Assembly (NCBI RefSeq): GCF_020535545.1
Contig: NZ_CP084754.1
Span: 186,001-250,000, forward strand
DNA: 64,000 nt
Direction: 5' to 3'
DNA from: Roseateles sp. XES5
GTDB lineage: Bacteria > Pseudomonadota > Alphaproteobacteria > Rhizobiales > Rhizobiaceae
This document shows, in pieces, positions 53,010-61,484 of the stretch (the first letter of the stretch is position 1; each line of letters starts with the position of its first letter). A program made the translations under genes and the position numbers. The notes under the pieces were generated by a model. The model ran no database searches. It worked only from the letters and a program-made list of their open reading frames with translations, and was not told the origin of the DNA.

Positions 53010-53471
53010 TCAGGCGCGCTTGCGCTCGTCCTCGGGCAGGAAGGTCAGGCCGAACTCCCCGGCGATGGAGGCGATCTCCGCCGGCGTCTGGGGCTTGCAG
53101 AGATCGACGATGGCGAAGAAGCTTTCGAAACCGCCCGGCGTCACGCCGACCATGAGCCGGCCTTCCTTCTGCCCGACATTGCGAAACCGGTGCGGCACGC
53201 CGCGCGGCAACACGATGCAGCCGCCCTCCGCAAGCTCGACATAGTCGTTTGCGCACCAGAAGCCGAAGCGGCCGGAAAGCACGCGGAAGAACTCGTCCTC
53301 CCGCGCATGCACATGCAGCGGCGGTCCCGCTGCGGGCGGTACGATGGCCTCGAACAGACCGAGCGCGCCTCCCGTATTGGCCGCCATCACGCGGACGATA
53401 TGGGTGCCGAACGCCATCGCGGGCGTTCCTTGACCGGGCGGGGACACCGCCGCATGGGTGAAGGGCTTCAT
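53010..53471 (-). CDS. cupin-domain protein
   Basis: A 153-residue single-domain cupin. Motif 1 is visible as PPLHVHAREDEFFRVLSGRFGFW and motif 2 as CIVLPRGVPHRFRNVG, with metal-binding His/His/Glu and His. The C-terminal tail FEIVDL-like segment (FAIVDLCKPQTPAEIASIAGEFGLTFLP) occurs in several quercetinase-like cupins. First of three genes (cupin, NAT, YceI) and divergent from a PNPOx-like pair. A dioxygenase or binding role is possible; substrate unknown. Confidence 0.8.
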   Translation of the reverse strand: MKPFTHAAVSPPGQGTPAMAFGTHIVRVMAANTGGALGLFEAIVPPAAGPPLHVHAREDEFFRVLSGRFGFWCANDYVELAEGGCIVLPRGVPHRFRNVGQKEGRLMVGVTPGGFESFFAIVDLCKPQTPAEIASIAGEFGLTFLPEDERKRA

Positions 53472-53647
53472 CCGTCTCTCCAGGCTTGGATGATCTCGTA
53501 TTGCGGATGAAGCCGGTGGCGTCCGATCCGTGTGACGCCTCTATAGCCCGACGGAAAAACAGCCGTTCCTAAATGAATGTGCAAGCCCGTGCCGAATATC
53601 CTAAAAGTTTGCTAAGACGGCTCGGGACACGCAGGGCGGGGGCGGCA

Positions 53648-54118
53648 GTGCGGCTGGACGACAAGCTTTTCGATTTCTTCAAACGACCGCTGATGTGCAT
53701 CATCGCCGTGGCCGACGAGGCGCGCCGTCCGTCCGCCGGGCGCGGCATCGGCTTCCACGTCGGTGAGGACCGGGAGAGCGTCGACGTCATCTTCTCCGCC
53801 TGGCAGTGGCCGCGGCTGGAACCCGCCATCCGTCAGACGGGCCGGGTCGCCGCCACCTTCGTCAGCCCGTCGGATTATGTCAGCTTCCAGCTCAAGGGAT
53901 CGGCCGTCATGCGCGAGACGGACGCGCGTGACCATGAGGCCGCGCAGCATTTCATGGCGACGGCGACGGGCGAACTGGCAGCGCTCGGCGTACCGCGCGA
54001 CATCATCGCACCCTGGCTGACCGACCGCGAGGCGCGCGTCGCCCGGCTTGCCGTCAGCGAAATCTACGTCCAGACCCCCGGCCCGCTCGCGGGCATGCTG
54101 GCCGGCGCGAGGTCCTGA
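53648..54118 (+). CDS. PNPOx-like FMN-binding protein
   Basis: A 156-residue split-barrel flavin protein (pyridoxamine-phosphate-oxidase-like): LDDKLFDFFKRPLMCIIAVADE, RVAATFVSPSDYVSFQLKGSAV and a C-terminal helical part. GTG at 53648 is chosen for its G-rich ribosome site (GGGCGGGGGCGGCA); an in-frame ATG at 53573 has none. The stop overlaps the start of the next gene by one base (TGATG), so the two are coupled. Probably a flavin-dependent reductase or sensor. Confidence 0.65.
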   Translation: MRLDDKLFDFFKRPLMCIIAVADEARRPSAGRGIGFHVGEDRESVDVIFSAWQWPRLEPAIRQTGRVAATFVSPSDYVSFQLKGSAVMRETDARDHEAAQHFMATATGELAALGVPRDIIAPWLTDREARVARLAVSEIYVQTPGPLAGMLAGARS

Positions 54119-55461
54119 TGTCGATACGCCTCAGCGACCTCTCCGCCTGCTTCGAGGGCGTCATCCCCTCCATCATCGCCACCGCTTCGGCCGATGGCAT
54201 GCCGAACATTTCCTACCTGTCCCATGTGGTACGGGTCGATGAGGAGCATGTCGCCCTCTCCAACCAGTTCTTCGCCAAGACGGCGGCGAATGTGCGTGCC
54301 AACCCGCATGTCACGCTGATCCTCGTCGATGGCTTCACGGGCGACCAGTTCCTGCTCGACGTCGGCTTCGTGCGCGCCGTCGATGCCGGACCGCTGTTCG
54401 ACCGGATCGCCCTGCAGCTCAAGGCGAGCAGCGCGCAGGTCGGCATGTCCGAGGTCATGCGGCTGCGGAGCGCCGATATCTTCCGCGTGCACGGGATCGA
54501 GAAGGTCCCCTCGCCGGTCGAAACCGTGCCGGGTCCTGCCCCCCGCGCACCCGTCAGCCTGCCCGCCCTTTCGCAAGCCGTGCGGGCCATCGAGCGGCAG
54601 GCGGAAGCCGACGAGATCATCGACAGCCTGCTTTCCGGCATCCGGCAGGTTCTCGGCTACCGGAACGCGCTCGTGCTCATCCGCGACAGCCACCGCGGCT
54701 CGCTCGTCACCACCGGCAGCATCGGCTACGAGCGCTCGGGACTGGGATCGGAAATCGCCGGCGGCGAAGGCATGATCGGCGCGGCGGCGGCCAGCGGCCA
54801 GACGATCAAGGTCAGCGACATGAGCCGCGTGCGCCGGTTCGGCGAGGCGATCCATCAGGCGGCGGAGGCTTCGGAGGACGCGACCCGTGTCGTCGCCTTC
54901 CCGCAACTGGCGGGCGCGATGAGCCAGATCGCCATTCCCATGGCCGCCCGCGGCAATGTCACCGGCGTGCTCTTCGTCGAAAGCCCGGAGCGCCTGGCTT
55001 TCCGCGAGGAGGACGAAGCCGCCCTCGAAATCCTCGCCGGCCAGGCTGCCGGCGCCTTGCGGGCCAGCGAACGGGAGGCGGCGGCGACCGAGCCGCGGCA
55101 GGCCCTGCCCCCCGCAACGCCCGCGGCCGTGGGCCGAACCCTGCGCATCGCCCATCACCGCATGGATGACAGCGTCTTCATCGACGGCACCTATATCGTG
55201 AAGGGCGTCGCCGGCGCGCTGCTGCGTCTGATGCTGGAAGGACATCTCGGCGAAGGACGCAGCGAATTCACCAACCGGGAAATGCGCCTCGCCGTGGGTG
55301 CCCGGCTGCCGGAGATCAAGGACAATCTCGAAACGCGCCTGCTGCTGCTGCGCCGCCGGCTGGAAGAAAAGCAGGCACCACTGCGCATCGTCCGTGTCGG
55401 GCGCGGGCGCGTTCGCCTGGAGGCCGAAGGGGCGCTGGTGCTCGAAACGGCCGGGGAATAG
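54118..55461 (+). CDS. PNPOx-GAF-winged helix-like fusion protein
   Basis: A 447-residue multidomain protein. Residues about 1-130 are a PNPOx-like split barrel (GVIPSIIATASADGMPNISYLSHV, NPHVTLILVDGFTGDQFLLDVGFV). About 155-325 is a GAF domain (IDSLLSGIRQVLGYRNALVLIRDS, AFPQLAGAMSQIAIPMAARGNVTGVLFVES, FREEDEAALEILAGQAAGAL). About 345-440 is a basic helical region (TNREMRLAVGARLPEIKDNLETRLLLLRRRLEE) ending in a beta wing, which could be a winged-helix DNA-binding domain. This suggests a flavin/GAF-sensing regulator, perhaps of the divergent cupin-NAT-YceI genes. Confidence 0.65.
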   Translation: MSIRLSDLSACFEGVIPSIIATASADGMPNISYLSHVVRVDEEHVALSNQFFAKTAANVRANPHVTLILVDGFTGDQFLLDVGFVRAVDAGPLFDRIALQLKASSAQVGMSEVMRLRSADIFRVHGIEKVPSPVETVPGPAPRAPVSLPALSQAVRAIERQAEADEIIDSLLSGIRQVLGYRNALVLIRDSHRGSLVTTGSIGYERSGLGSEIAGGEGMIGAAAASGQTIKVSDMSRVRRFGEAIHQAAEASEDATRVVAFPQLAGAMSQIAIPMAARGNVTGVLFVESPERLAFREEDEAALEILAGQAAGALRASEREAAATEPRQALPPATPAAVGRTLRIAHHRMDDSVFIDGTYIVKGVAGALLRLMLEGHLGEGRSEFTNREMRLAVGARLPEIKDNLETRLLLLRRRLEEKQAPLRIVRVGRGRVRLEAEGALVLETAGE

Positions 55462-55588
55462 CTGCGCCGCCTATCCCAGATGGGACATTGCCCCTGAAAA
55501 AACCGGACCTTACAACCGGCAGACTGCAAGGCGGCGGCTGGTTTCGGCCCCGCGGCGGCCGGACGAAATCATGTGGGGGAGGAAACTC

Positions 55589-57601
55589 ATGACCGTTGTA
55601 GACAGCACGATCTCTGCATTGCGTGGTGCGCTCGAGGCTGGGGAGGTGACGAGCGTCGGGCTTGTTGCGGCGTATCTGACCCGCATCGCCCGCTACGACC
55701 GCCACGGCATCGCCCTCAACGCCGTGCCCGTGCTCAACCCCGCCATGTTCGCTGAAGCCCATGCTTCCGATCTCCGGCGCGCCCGCGGCGAAACCCTCGG
55801 CCCCCTCGACGGCATCCCCTACACCGCAAAGGACAGCTACAAGGTCAAGGGTCTCACCGTCGCCTCCGGCTCGCCCGCCTTCGCCGACCTCATCGCCACC
55901 GAGGACGCCTTCGCCATCGCCCGCCTGCGCGCCGCCGGCGCCGTCCTCATCGGTCTCACCAACATGCCCCCCATGGCCAATGGCGGCATGCAGCGCGGCG
56001 TCTATGGCCGCGCCGAATCCCCCTACAATGCCGACTGGCTCACCGCCGCCTTCGCCTCCGGCTCCTCCAACGGCTCTGGCACCGCCACCGCCGCAAGCTT
56101 CGCCGCCTTCGGCCTTGGCGAGGAGACCTGGTCGAGCGGACGCGCACCGGCCGCCAACAACGGGCTGTGCGCCTATACGCCAAGCCGCGGCGTCATCTCC
56201 GTGCGCGGCAACTGGCCCCTCGTGCCCACCATGGATGTCGTCGTGCCGCACAGCCGCTCGATGGCCGACATGCTGGAGATGCTCGACATCATCGTCGCCG
56301 ACGATCCCGAGACCCGCGGCGATCTCTGGCGCCGCCAGACCTTCGTCCCGATCCCCAAGGCCTCCACGGTCCGTCCCGCCTCCTATCCCGCCATCGCCGA
56401 GACGGCGAGCCTTGCCGGCAAGCGCTTCGGCCTGCCGGCGATGTATATCAATGCCGATCCGCAGGCCGGCACCGGCGAGAGCGTCGGCATCGGCGGATCG
56501 ACCGGCCAGCGCATCGAGACGCGCGCCTCGATGGTGGCGCTCTGCATGGCCGCCAGGGCCGCCCTGGAAGCGGCCGGCGCCGAGGTCGTGGTCACCGACT
56601 TTCCCGTCGTCAGCAATTACGAGGGCGATCGGCCCGGCGCACCGACCATCGCGACGCGCGGTCTCGTCAGCCCGGACTACCTGCACCGCGAGATCGTCGA
56701 TCTCTCCGCCTGGGCCTGGGACGATTTCCTCGATGCCAATAGCTATCCCGCTCTGCGGCGGCTTGCCGATGTCGACGGTGCGCGCATCTTCCCTGCCCCC
56801 AAGGGCAGCCTGCCGGACCGTTATGCCGGCTTCGACGACAGCATCGCCAACTATCCCGACCATCTGCGCCGTCATCCCATAGCCGCCTTCACGGACATTC
56901 CCGGTCTTGCCGAGGGCTTCCAAGGGCTGGAGGAGACCCGGCGCGTCGATTTCGAGGCATGGATGGATGGGCTCGGGCTCGATGCGGTGATCTTCCCGGC
57001 GGTTGCCGACATCGGCCCGGCCGATGCCGACGTGAACCCCGCCTCTGCCGCCCTTGCCTGGCGCAACGGCACCTGGGTTGCCAATGGCAACCTTGCCATC
57101 CGCCATCTCGGCATTCCGACCGTCACCGTGCCGATGGGCATGCTGTCAGACATCGCCATGCCGGCAGGCCTGACCTTTGCCGGCCGGGCCTGGGACGACA
57201 CGGCGCTGCTCGCTCATGCCTGCGCCTTCGAGCGCACCGGTTCCTATCGTCAACCCCCGCCGCGCACGCCCGAACTGCCGGCGCTGCCGGTCCCGGTGAC
57301 AGCATCCCCTGCCGAAGCGCCCAGCCTGACCCTCAAGGCCACGCTCACCAACACCGACACGTCCACTGCGCCCGGCCGCCAGCGCCTGAGCATCGAGGCC
57401 CGCTGCCCTGCTGCCCTCGTCTGGCTGACGGTGAACGGCGAGCCGGTCGCATTCCACCAGGACGGCGGGATCGCGACCGCCAGCCTCGACATCGCCGGAA
57501 ACACCCACATCCACAGCGAATGGCTGGAGCTCTATGCTCCCGTCGTCATCGCATGTGCCAGCGATGGATCCGCTCAGTTCGCTATCGCCGAGAAAGTGTG
57601 A
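55589..57601 (+). CDS. amidase-signature family hydrolase
   Basis: A 670-residue amidase. ATG at 55589 follows GGGGGAGGAAAC. The Ser-cisSer-Lys triad region is visible: Lys in GIPYTAKDSYKVKG, Ser in ASGSSNGSGTATAASFAAFGLG and nucleophile Ser in EETWSSGRAPAANNG. The core resembles AtzF/allophanate hydrolase and DUF-type amidases. About 100 residues at the C-terminus (after PPPRTPELPALP) form an extra beta-rich domain with an unknown role. Cytoplasmic; substrate unknown. Monocistronic. Confidence 0.82.
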   Translation: MTVVDSTISALRGALEAGEVTSVGLVAAYLTRIARYDRHGIALNAVPVLNPAMFAEAHASDLRRARGETLGPLDGIPYTAKDSYKVKGLTVASGSPAFADLIATEDAFAIARLRAAGAVLIGLTNMPPMANGGMQRGVYGRAESPYNADWLTAAFASGSSNGSGTATAASFAAFGLGEETWSSGRAPAANNGLCAYTPSRGVISVRGNWPLVPTMDVVVPHSRSMADMLEMLDIIVADDPETRGDLWRRQTFVPIPKASTVRPASYPAIAETASLAGKRFGLPAMYINADPQAGTGESVGIGGSTGQRIETRASMVALCMAARAALEAAGAEVVVTDFPVVSNYEGDRPGAPTIATRGLVSPDYLHREIVDLSAWAWDDFLDANSYPALRRLADVDGARIFPAPKGSLPDRYAGFDDSIANYPDHLRRHPIAAFTDIPGLAEGFQGLEETRRVDFEAWMDGLGLDAVIFPAVADIGPADADVNPASAALAWRNGTWVANGNLAIRHLGIPTVTVPMGMLSDIAMPAGLTFAGRAWDDTALLAHACAFERTGSYRQPPPRTPELPALPVPVTASPAEAPSLTLKATLTNTDTSTAPGRQRLSIEARCPAALVWLTVNGEPVAFHQDGGIATASLDIAGNTHIHSEWLELYAPVVIACASDGSAQFAIAEKV

Positions 57602-57610
57602 GGCGCTTGG

Positions 57611-57961
57611 CTAGGCCGTCAGCATGCGTGCAAGCATGTGCCTGATATGGTCCTGTGCGCCGTAGAAGACGGCCGCGACGACGATGGTGGAACGGTCCTC
57701 GACCGGCAGGAACCAAATCGCCGCCTTGTCCCGTCGGAGGAACCGGATACCGGGATAGATGTCGGGTCTGAGGGTGCCGATATGGGGCGTCTCGACCAAG
57801 CGGTCGATTTGGCGGCGCAAGTCGCGCAACCGCTCGGCCGCACGGTCAAGGGCATCGTCCAACGTGTCGCCGAGGTCGAGATAGGCGCTAAGCAGGTGGT
57901 CGAAGATCAGCGCGAAATCGTGCTCGGCCGCCTCGACATATTCAAGGGTCCAGACGGGCAT
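57611..57961 (-). CDS. parE: RelE/ParE-family toxin
   Basis: A 116-residue type II toxin: TLEYVEAAEHDFALIFDHLL, AAERLRDLRRQIDRLVETPHIGTLRPDIYPGIRFLRRDKAAIWFLPVED and VVAAVFYGAQDH. This is the RelE/ParE fold with the usual GxR...Y pattern. It overlaps the antitoxin gene by 20 bases and has no independent ribosome site, as is typical. ParE-type toxins inhibit gyrase; related RelE types cleave mRNA. Confidence 0.85.
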   Translation of the reverse strand: MPVWTLEYVEAAEHDFALIFDHLLSAYLDLGDTLDDALDRAAERLRDLRRQIDRLVETPHIGTLRPDIYPGIRFLRRDKAAIWFLPVEDRSTIVVAAVFYGAQDHIRHMLARMLTA

Positions 57962-58217
57962 CGCGCTTCTTGCGTGCGATGAGAGCCTCGACGCGGCCTT
58001 CCATGTCCGCGGCCGATCGCGTCGGGCCGTTCAGCCGCCGCTGGAGCAGCTCGCGCAGCGAATCCGCCTCGGCCGTCTCCGTTTCGGTCTTCTGGCGAAG
58101 CAGCTCCAGGCCTTGCTGGAGGACCGAGCTCAGGCTCGAATAGCGCCCGCTCTCCACCAGAGACCGGGCAAAGGCATCCTGCTGCTCCGTCAGCGATATC
58201 GACGACTTGACGCTCAT
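57942..58217 (-). CDS. parD: ParD-like antitoxin
   Basis: A 91-residue antitoxin starting at 58217 (MSVKSSISLTEQQ) with AAGGAGAGG upstream. The ribbon-helix-helix N-terminus (SVKSSISLTEQQDAFARSLVESGRYSSLSSVLQQGLELLRQK) would bind DNA, and the charged C-terminus would wrap the toxin. Autoregulation through the palindrome at 58242-58256 is expected. Toxin follows immediately. Confidence 0.88.
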   Translation of the reverse strand: MSVKSSISLTEQQDAFARSLVESGRYSSLSSVLQQGLELLRQKTETETAEADSLRELLQRRLNGPTRSAADMEGRVEALIARKKRDARLDP

Positions 58218-58241
58218 CGGCCCTCTCCTTTCTCGCAAAAT

Positions 58242-58256
58242 TGCTACCCAGTAGCA
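58242..58256. promoter_or_regulatory. inverted-repeat operator upstream of parDE
   Basis: TGCTAC-CCA-GTAGCA, perfect six-base arms, 24 bases before the parD start. It overlaps the stop codon of the LysR gene (58244-58246). Likely ParD autorepression site. Confidence 0.65.
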
Positions 58257-59185
58257 CCTTTGTCAACCGTCCGGGCCTGGGCCGTCAGTTCCGTGCGCGC
58301 GAGCAGGCGGACGAGCCAGTCGACGAAGACGCGGACCTTGTTGCTGAGATGACGGTTGGGTGGATAGACGATGTAGAGTGGAACGGGCTCGACGTCCCAG
58401 TCGGGCAGGACGGGGATGAGCGTGCCCTCTGCGATCGCATCGCGTGCCATGAAACAGGGCAGCAGCGCGACGCCGAGGCCGGCAAGGGCCGCGGCAAGAT
58501 AGGTGCGGGCATCGTTGACGGAGACGATGTAGCGGCTGTCGACCTCGACCGCCTCGCCGTCCCGCCTGAACTCGAAGGCCATGATGCGGTTGTTCTGGGC
58601 GAGAAAGTAGTTCACGCAATGATGGGCAGCGGCCAGCTCCGACGGATGCCCCGGCATGCCGAAGCGCTGGATATAGGCGGGCGCCGCACAGACGACGAGG
58701 CCCATCTCCCCGACGCGGCGAGCGATCAGCGAGGCATTGCCCGGCGCGCCGCCGCGCAGCGCGCAGTCGACATTCTCCGCCAGATAATCCACCGTCCGGT
58801 CGCCGACGCCGAGATCGATCTGGATATCGGGGTATTTCTCATGGAAGTCGCCGAGTTCGGGAATGACGAGGACATCGGCGAAGGCGCCGGCCATTTCCAC
58901 GCGCAGACGTCCGCCCGGATTGTTGCGCGAATGGGAGAGGCTGCCGTCCAGCTCGTCGAGATCGGAGACGATCTGGTTCGCCCGCTCGTAATAGAGCGCT
59001 CCGTCCGTCGTCACGATCACGCGGCGGGTGGTGCGGTTGAGGAGCTTGGTCTGCAGGCGGCTTTCCAGATTCTGGATGAGGTTGCTGACCGTCGCCTTGG
59101 GCATGCCGAGCGCGGCGGAGGCGCCGGTGAAGCTGCCTGTCTCCACGACCCGGAGGAAGGCGCGCATCGCAGAAAGCTGATCCAT
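58244..59185 (-). CDS. LysR-family regulator, divergent from the RND efflux genes
   Basis: A 313-residue LysR-type regulator of the CrgA/DsdC-like group: MDQLSAMRAFLRVVETGSFTGASAALGMPKATVSNLIQNLESRLQTKLLNRTTRR, then an inducer domain with DCALRGGAPGNASLIARRVGEMGLVVCAAPAYI. Divergent over 80 bases from a degenerate hydrolase and an RND pump, so it is the probable regulator of those genes. Its 3' end carries the parDE operator. Confidence 0.88.
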   Translation of the reverse strand: MDQLSAMRAFLRVVETGSFTGASAALGMPKATVSNLIQNLESRLQTKLLNRTTRRVIVTTDGALYYERANQIVSDLDELDGSLSHSRNNPGGRLRVEMAGAFADVLVIPELGDFHEKYPDIQIDLGVGDRTVDYLAENVDCALRGGAPGNASLIARRVGEMGLVVCAAPAYIQRFGMPGHPSELAAAHHCVNYFLAQNNRIMAFEFRRDGEAVEVDSRYIVSVNDARTYLAAALAGLGVALLPCFMARDAIAEGTLIPVLPDWDVEPVPLYIVYPPNRHLSNKVRVFVDWLVRLLARTELTAQARTVDKGATG

Positions 59186-59265
59186 GGAACATTCCCACGT
59201 TGGAAGCTATGATTGTTCGAAAATCTGGACAGTGAAATCCGTTTTACCACACTTATCTGGGCAAA

Positions 59266-60126
59266 ATGACTGACGATATAAATGGTGAGGGACCAGCTTA
59301 TTTCCAAGCGGCCCACAGGACAAAATCGATGCCGGTAGAAATCAAGGATATGACGTTCGACAAGGTGGCCATCGGCCCCGTGCCGGTGCGCGTCTATCAG
59401 GGCGCCGACTACGCCAAGGGCGCGCCGGTCCTGCTCTATTTCCACGGCGGTTCCTTCACGCAGACCGGCCTCGTGCATTGCCCGCTCGCCGCCTGCATCG
59501 CCAGCACCGGCGCCATCGTCGCCGTACCCGACTACAACGCAATCGGCGGCGGCGTTTTCCCCAAACCGCTGGAGGTGGGTTTCTCGATCTTTTCCTATCT
59601 CGCCAAGAAGCGCGCGGGGCTCGGCGACCGCAAGTCGCCGCTGCTCATCGGCGGCGAGGAGGCCGGCGGCAACATCGCGGCCGGCGTCGCCCTCAAGGCG
59701 CGCGATCACTTTGCCGACGAACTGGACGGCCAGGTTCTGCTCTCGCCGTTGCTCGACCCCTTCATGGCAAGTTCGTCCTTTCGCAAGGCCGACACCATCG
59801 GCATGCGTCAGCGCTGGACGGACGGCTGGAGCCACTATCTCAGCGGCGGCGTCTGCCATCCCTATGCAGCGCCGTGCCTGTGTTCGCGCATTGCCGGCCT
59901 TGCGCCGGCGCTGGTCTTCTCGGCGGCGGACGACCCCCTGCTCGACGAGACCCTCGGTTATGCCGGCCGCCTTCAGGAGGCGGGCGTCACGGTTCAGCAG
60001 CATGTCCTTCCCGCAGGAACAGGCTGGCCCATGATTTACAGCGGGACATCCGATGAAACCGGGCCCTGGGCGGACAGTCTCGCCCAGGCGTTTTCCGGTT
60101 TCGTTCAAAACATTAGCATTCACTGA
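59266..60126 (+). CDS. degenerate alpha/beta hydrolase (HSL-like) without catalytic Ser
   Basis: A 286-residue alpha/beta hydrolase of the hormone-sensitive-lipase/acetyl-esterase type. The oxyanion motif LYFHGGSFTQ (HGG 60-62) is kept. The nucleophile elbow, normally G-D-S-A-G-G, reads G130-E-E132-A-G-G, and the His region (LPAGTGWPMIY) lacks a histidine. The Asp of AADDPLLDE remains. It is therefore probably not an esterase; a binding or regulatory role is possible. An alternative start is ATG 59329. Lies 50 bases upstream of the RND adaptor gene, likely the same operon. Confidence 0.75.
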   Translation: MTDDINGEGPAYFQAAHRTKSMPVEIKDMTFDKVAIGPVPVRVYQGADYAKGAPVLLYFHGGSFTQTGLVHCPLAACIASTGAIVAVPDYNAIGGGVFPKPLEVGFSIFSYLAKKRAGLGDRKSPLLIGGEEAGGNIAAGVALKARDHFADELDGQVLLSPLLDPFMASSSFRKADTIGMRQRWTDGWSHYLSGGVCHPYAAPCLCSRIAGLAPALVFSAADDPLLDETLGYAGRLQEAGVTVQQHVLPAGTGWPMIYSGTSDETGPWADSLAQAFSGFVQNISIH

Positions 60127-60176
60127 TTTTATTGGAACCAACGCATAGCGTGGCCTGACGCCACCAGGAGAAGACA

Positions 60177-61367
60177 ATGTTATCGAAGCGCAAACGCTGG
60201 GCCCTCATGGGCACCGGCCTGGGACTGGCTGTGTCCGTTTCCGCCGCAGCCCTGATGTTCCAACTGCCGGCCAATGTCGCCAAGGCCGAGGCCACGGTGA
60301 CCGCCGACGTGCCGGCAGTGCCGGTCACGGTCGCCGTCGTGGAAAACCGCGACGTCGTCACCTGGCAGGAATTTTCCGGCCGACTGGAGGCGATCGACCG
60401 CGTGCAGATCCGCTCGCGCGTCGCCGGCGCCATCCAGTCCGTCGACTTCCGCGAGGGCGCGCTGGTGGAGGCGGGCGACCTGCTGTTCACGCTGGACCCC
60501 GAACCCTTCAAGGCAGCGGTGACGCAGGCCGAAGGCCAGTACGCCTCGGCCGAGGCCCGGGTGAAACTCGCGAAAACACAGCTTGAGCGGGGCCAGCGCC
60601 TCGCCCAGAGCAACAGCATCTCGCAAAGCGACGTCGACCAGCGCCAGAACGCGCTGGCCGAGGCCGAAGCCAGCCTCAAGACGGCACAGGCGACGCTCGA
60701 CGCCGCCGAACTCGAGCTCAGCTACACGAAGGTGCGCGCCCCGGTCGCCGGCCGCGTCGGCAAGGTGGAGATCACCACCGGCAACCTCGTCGCCGGCGGC
60801 TCGGCCTCCCCCGCCCTGACGACGCTCGTTTCCGTCGATCCGATCTATGCCGGCTTCAATGTCAGCGAGGAAACGGTCGCGGCCGCTCTCGCCGCGCTGC
60901 CGGTCTCGGGCGGCGCGCTTCAGCCGATCGAACAGATCCCCGTGGAGATCGGGACGCTCGCCGACGAGGGCACGCCCATCCGCGGCAAGCTCCAGCTCAT
61001 CGGCAACGAGGTGGATGCGGCGAGCGGCACGGTCACGGTGCGCGCCGTCTTCGACAATCCGGGCGGCCGGCTGATCCCCGGCCAGTTCGTGCGCATCCGC
61101 ATGGGCGAGCCGAAGGCCGAAAGCAAGATCCTCGTCAGCGAGAAGGCGGTCGGCACCGACCAGGACAAGAAGTTCGTCTTCGTCGTCGACAAGGACAACA
61201 AGGTCACCTACCGGCCGATCGTGCTCGGCAGCCTCTCGAACGGCGAGCGTATCGTCGAAAGCGGGCTTGCCGATGGCGACAAGGTGGTCGTCAACGGCCT
61301 GCAGCGCGTCCGCCCCGGCGTGGTGGTGGATCCGCAGGAGCAGGAAAGCGTCGCCTCCGTGAAATAG
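60177..61367 (+). CDS. RND efflux periplasmic adaptor (MexE/AcrA-like)
   Basis: A 396-residue membrane-fusion protein with an uncleaved N-terminal anchor or signal (no lipobox Cys). It has the biotinyl/lipoyl halves (RVQIRSRVAGAIQSVDFREGALVEAGDLLFTLDPEPF and SYTKVRAPVAGRVGKVEITTGNLV), an alpha-hairpin between them (about 110-180) and the beta-barrel/MP domains. CAGGAG lies upstream. Followed after 117 bases by its inner-membrane pump gene. Similar to MexE/BepD-type adaptors. Confidence 0.9.
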   Translation: MLSKRKRWALMGTGLGLAVSVSAAALMFQLPANVAKAEATVTADVPAVPVTVAVVENRDVVTWQEFSGRLEAIDRVQIRSRVAGAIQSVDFREGALVEAGDLLFTLDPEPFKAAVTQAEGQYASAEARVKLAKTQLERGQRLAQSNSISQSDVDQRQNALAEAEASLKTAQATLDAAELELSYTKVRAPVAGRVGKVEITTGNLVAGGSASPALTTLVSVDPIYAGFNVSEETVAAALAALPVSGGALQPIEQIPVEIGTLADEGTPIRGKLQLIGNEVDAASGTVTVRAVFDNPGGRLIPGQFVRIRMGEPKAESKILVSEKAVGTDQDKKFVFVVDKDNKVTYRPIVLGSLSNGERIVESGLADGDKVVVNGLQRVRPGVVVDPQEQESVASVK

Positions 61368-61375
61368 CGGAGGAC

Positions 61376-61400
61376 GGCGGGGCGCCTTTGGCGTCCCGCC
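61376..61400 (+). other. intercistronic stem-loop between adaptor and pump genes
   Basis: GGCGGGGCGCC / GGCGTCCCGCC, 11 base pairs with one G-T and a three-base loop, nine bases past the adaptor stop. No T run, so probably an mRNA-stability or partial attenuation element. Confidence 0.45.
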
Positions 61401-61484
61401 CCTATCAACAGAAGAAATCCTACCCCGCCGGCGGAGCCTTGCCCGCCGGGTGGGCCCGTTCGTCCCTATGGAGAGGGCACCGAC

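Noticed and set aside
55298-55588. N-terminal extension of the amidase into the preceding gene
   Set aside because: The extension overlaps the end of the GAF protein in another frame and has no amidase homology; ATG 55589 has a strong ribosome site.
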